Positions 61,254 through 64,000 of a DNA stretch of 64,000 bases are shown here, piece after piece (the first letter of the stretch is position 1; every line of letters starts with the position of its first letter). The position numbers and the translations under genes were made by a program. This DNA is from Strongylocentrotus droebachiensis (Eukaryota; Echinodermata; Echinoidea; Camarodonta; Strongylocentrotidae), in the NCBI GenBank assembly GCA_035222895.1, contig JAVYIG010000167.1:476501-540500 (forward strand), read 5' to 3'. The notes beneath the pieces were generated by a model. That model searched no databases. It worked only from the letters and a program-made list of their open reading frames with translations, and had not been told where the DNA came from.

Positions 61254-63094
61254 TCCTCTCCCTTTCAAACGTGCCTTCCATCATATGGCAAAGTTGCGTT
61301 CACATGTTATTCGCCGTATTAAAATGATGGTGTAAGATATAGAGCAAAATAATTAAAAGTATATAACGAAAAATATTAAACTTGGAAAAAAGAACAGAAA
61401 AATGACAGTGCTGATTAATTGAGGAGTTGCAAATTGATCTGAAACTTAGGTGGCGGAAAATATATATTATTGACCGGGGGCGCAAAATTGGTCTTTTACT
61501 AAGATGGCGAAAAATTGATCTGAAATTTCGGGGGGGGGGTCGCAAAATTGATCTGAAACTAAGGGGGCGGCATTTTTATATTCGATTGAGGTAGCGCAAA
61601 ATTTATCTTAACCTGTGGGGCGCAACATCTATCTTAGACTAAGGAGGAGGCGCAAAATTGACCTGAAACTAAGGTGGGCGCAAAATGGATCTTTCATTGA
61701 GGGGGTGCAAAATTGATCTGAAACCTTTTGGGCAGAAATTTATTTTGTATTGAGGCGGCGCCAAATTGATCTGAAACTAAGGGGGTAGGACGTTTATATG
61801 TTATTAAGGGGGCGCAAAATTGGTCTGAAACTAAGGGCTCGCAAATTTGATCTGAAACTTAGGGTGCAGAAATTTATATTTTATTGAGGTGCCGCAACTT
61901 GTTCTGAAACTTAGGGGGCGCAAAATGTATATATTACATTGAAGGGCCCGCGCCACATTGATCTGGAACTTGGGGGGGGGGGGGGGGTAGGACGTTAATA
62001 TGTTATTGAGGGGGCGCAAATTGTTCTGAAACTTAGGGGGCGCAAACTTAGTTAAGTTGATCATGTAACATATACGTATTGGTGTGTACTCCAAGGTTCT
62101 GGAATTAACCAAGCCTTGGTTATAAAGTAACAAACACCGGACATAGAAAAATGTAGCCTATATGCGACTACACAAAAATCCTAGAAGACAATATGCATTG
62201 CAAAGCCAGAATGTGTTGTTATTGTATCTGCTCTATTAAACGTCGCTCTTTTTCCAAATCCCCCATTTTAAGATATGACTTTCATTACGACTAAGTTTGT
62301 AATCTTCAGAATGTTGGTAGTGAAGAATCATAAAATCACAGAACGTAGATAAAAACTAAAGCATATACATGTATGTTCTGTTAACCCTCTGAAGGCAGAA
62401 AATGCACAATGCGATACACCAGCATCGCATTGCACTTTTTATTTTTTTTGTTTTACGGTAATGTTTTTAAAGTTAACTGTAATGTTCTCAAATATGTGTA
62501 CATTCATTCTCTTCATTATCATTCTCATTTTCTTTTTCTTTTGTATTTAGTACCTGTTTACTCCTGATTATGTTGTTGTTATTGCTTTTTCGTGGGGCGG
62601 TGCGTCATGGAAACAAATAGAAAAAAATAAGTTAAACAGACATATACGAAAAGAAAAGGAAAAGTTAGGATTCACGATCAAATACTCTATCTAACGTACA
62701 CCTTTATCGGTTATTTGGGGACTGTATATAAATATAAATAATAAACAACAAGTCAACGGCGAGCTCAACAACTATAAGCATCTGTTGTCATATACTAGTA
62801 GCTTTTTACTATACGTAGTCGCGCGCTCGGTGACTCAACGCTAGTTTGATCGATTTTGTCCGGCTTGCCAGATTCTATTGTTCTGGCGCGGATTAAGGCT
62901 GCCTAACTTGAATTACCCAAAGTATCGGCATGGCATAGGCTATGTGTGTGGAGGGAGGGGGTGATTCTTTTTTTAATAATGTTAGATTTTTCTAATGTTC
63001 AATGTTTGATGAATGTTCTGTAAATATATTGAGTAAAGCATGACGTCGAAAATGTCTTAGCATGCTGCCCGACACGTCCAAGGCATAGGTTGCA
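60936..63094. repeat. 2.16-kb satellite unit 2, copy 2
   Basis: Matches 33771-35931 except for tract lengths. Confidence 0.9.
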
Positions 63095-63373
63095 CGCCAT
63101 TAATGGCATGCCTTAATTTTCCATGCCACACGCATCCGGGCTTGTTTCACTCAATCAACTAATTACTTCATGCATGTCCAAATTATAATTCAAACGCCAT
63201 ATCTGTTTCCAACAAAACGCAACAAAACGGACGCTTAATTCGTGTCGCAACTCTTTGTATATTAAAGGGTACTCTATATGCCCCATCCCTGCAGGCCTAT
63301 GGGTGCATTAAACAGTATTGCATGCATTTCGCGAACAATACATGGGTCAAGGTTCCCCTTTGGTCTTCGACAC

Positions 63374-63414
<41 letters not shown>

Positions 63415-64000
63415 TCTCCCTTTCAAACGTGGCTTCCATCATATGGCAAAGTTGCGTTCACATGTTATTCGCCGCATTAAAATGATGGTGTAAGATATAA
63501 AGCGAAATAATTAAAAGTATATAACGAAAAATATTAAACTTGGAAAAAAGAACAGAAAAATGACAGTGCTGATTAATTGAGGATTTGCAAATTGATCTGA
63601 AACTTAGGTGGCGGAAAATATACATTATTGACCGGGGGCGCAAAATTGGTCTTTTACTGAGATGGCGAAAAATTGATCTGAAATTTCGGGGGGGGGGGTC
63701 GCAAAATTGCTCTGAAACTAAGGGGGCGGCATTTTTATATTCGATTGAGGTAGCGCAAAATTTATCTTAACCTGTGGGGCGCAACATCTATCTTAGGCTA
63801 AGGAGGAGGCGCAAAATTGACCTGAAACTAAGGTGGGCGCAAAATGGATCTTTCATTGAGGGGGGGCAAAATTGATCTGAAACCTTTTGGGCAGGAATTT
63901 ATATTTTATTGAGGCGGCGCCAAATTGATCTGAAACTAAGGGGGTAGGACGTTTATATGTTATTAAGGGGGCGCAAAATTGGTCTGAAACTAAGGGGGTG
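63095..64000. repeat. 2.16-kb satellite unit 3, copy 2, cut by the window end
   Basis: Carries the same diagnostic differences as unit 3 of copy 1 (GGCTTCC, GCCGCATTAA, AATTGCTCTGAAAC). Confidence 0.9.

Larger units (their letters stand above)
48920..64000. mobile_element. Large terminal-inverted-repeat element, copy 2 (runs off the window)
   Basis: Matches copy 1 from 21768 at an offset of 27152 up to about 31120, then with small shifts caused by G, C and CT tract length. The left flank ends TAA. The homologous intron of gene 1 has an uninterrupted TAA at 1581-1583, which is the empty site. The right end is outside the window. Confidence 0.85.

Noticed and set aside
31621..64000. CRISPR array or rDNA-type repeat
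   Set aside because: Units are 2.16 kb and directly adjacent without short spacers, and no ribosomal RNA sequence is recognisable.
21768..64000. Pure assembly duplication of one locus
   Set aside because: Left flanks of the two copies are unrelated (an Ig-receptor intron after Ig3 versus the duplicated intron) and the empty site is visible in gene 1, so two insertions are the simpler reading. Long reads would settle it.

Overview
The window is eukaryotic nuclear DNA. Short coding exons have clean GT/AG borders and compatible phases, introns run from about 0.3 to 2 kb, and there are tRNA-derived SINEs, MITEs, satellites and many G/C and CT homopolymer tracts. Bacterial-style operons and long ORFs are absent. 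An immunoglobulin-domain receptor with a tyrosine-kinase-like tail, plus this repeat style, fits a marine invertebrate deuterostome. A sea cucumber or other echinoderm is my best guess, but it is an inference and no marker gene proves it.

Region 1 (about 1-9116, + strand) is the 3' part of a receptor gene. It has a transmembrane exon (2942-3085), two juxtamembrane exons and eight exons encoding a complete tyrosine-kinase fold and short tail, ending at a stop at 9114-9116. All phases join, giving 390 residues. The kinase looks catalytically dead: the VAIK lysine is Arg, the alpha-C Glu position is Ala, and HRD reads HGT. Its ectodomain exons should lie before position 1.

Region 2 (9117-16262) is intergenic: MITEs, a full SINE, microsatellites and a GCGTA-rich block. 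Region 3 (16263-21397, + strand) is the 5' part of a second receptor gene: a signal-peptide exon and three Ig-domain exons. Much further on, 46640-48919 is recognisably related to 155-1583, the intron upstream of gene 1's transmembrane exon. The two genes are therefore probably tandem paralogues, and gene 2's membrane and kinase exons should lie beyond 64000.

Gene 2 is inflated by transposons. A roughly 20.8-kb element (21768-42589), with terminal inverted repeats starting GGCGAGGCG and a TTA duplication, sits after the third Ig exon. A second, nearly identical copy starts at 48920 and runs off the window. The paralogous intron of gene 1 shows the empty site for the second insertion at 1581-1583. 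Each copy holds a 2.15-2.16-kb tandem array, a GC-rich array of about 113 bp, inverted arms, and a nested 5.9-kb element. That nested element has ACGTT-rich ends, an AC target duplication and a stop-interrupted spliced gene on the minus strand. No intact transposase was found in the large element. Between the two copies are a 3.75-kb TTAA-flanked palindromic element, a LINE-like 3' end and another TTAA element. Most short ORFs in the window are chance frames inside repeats.
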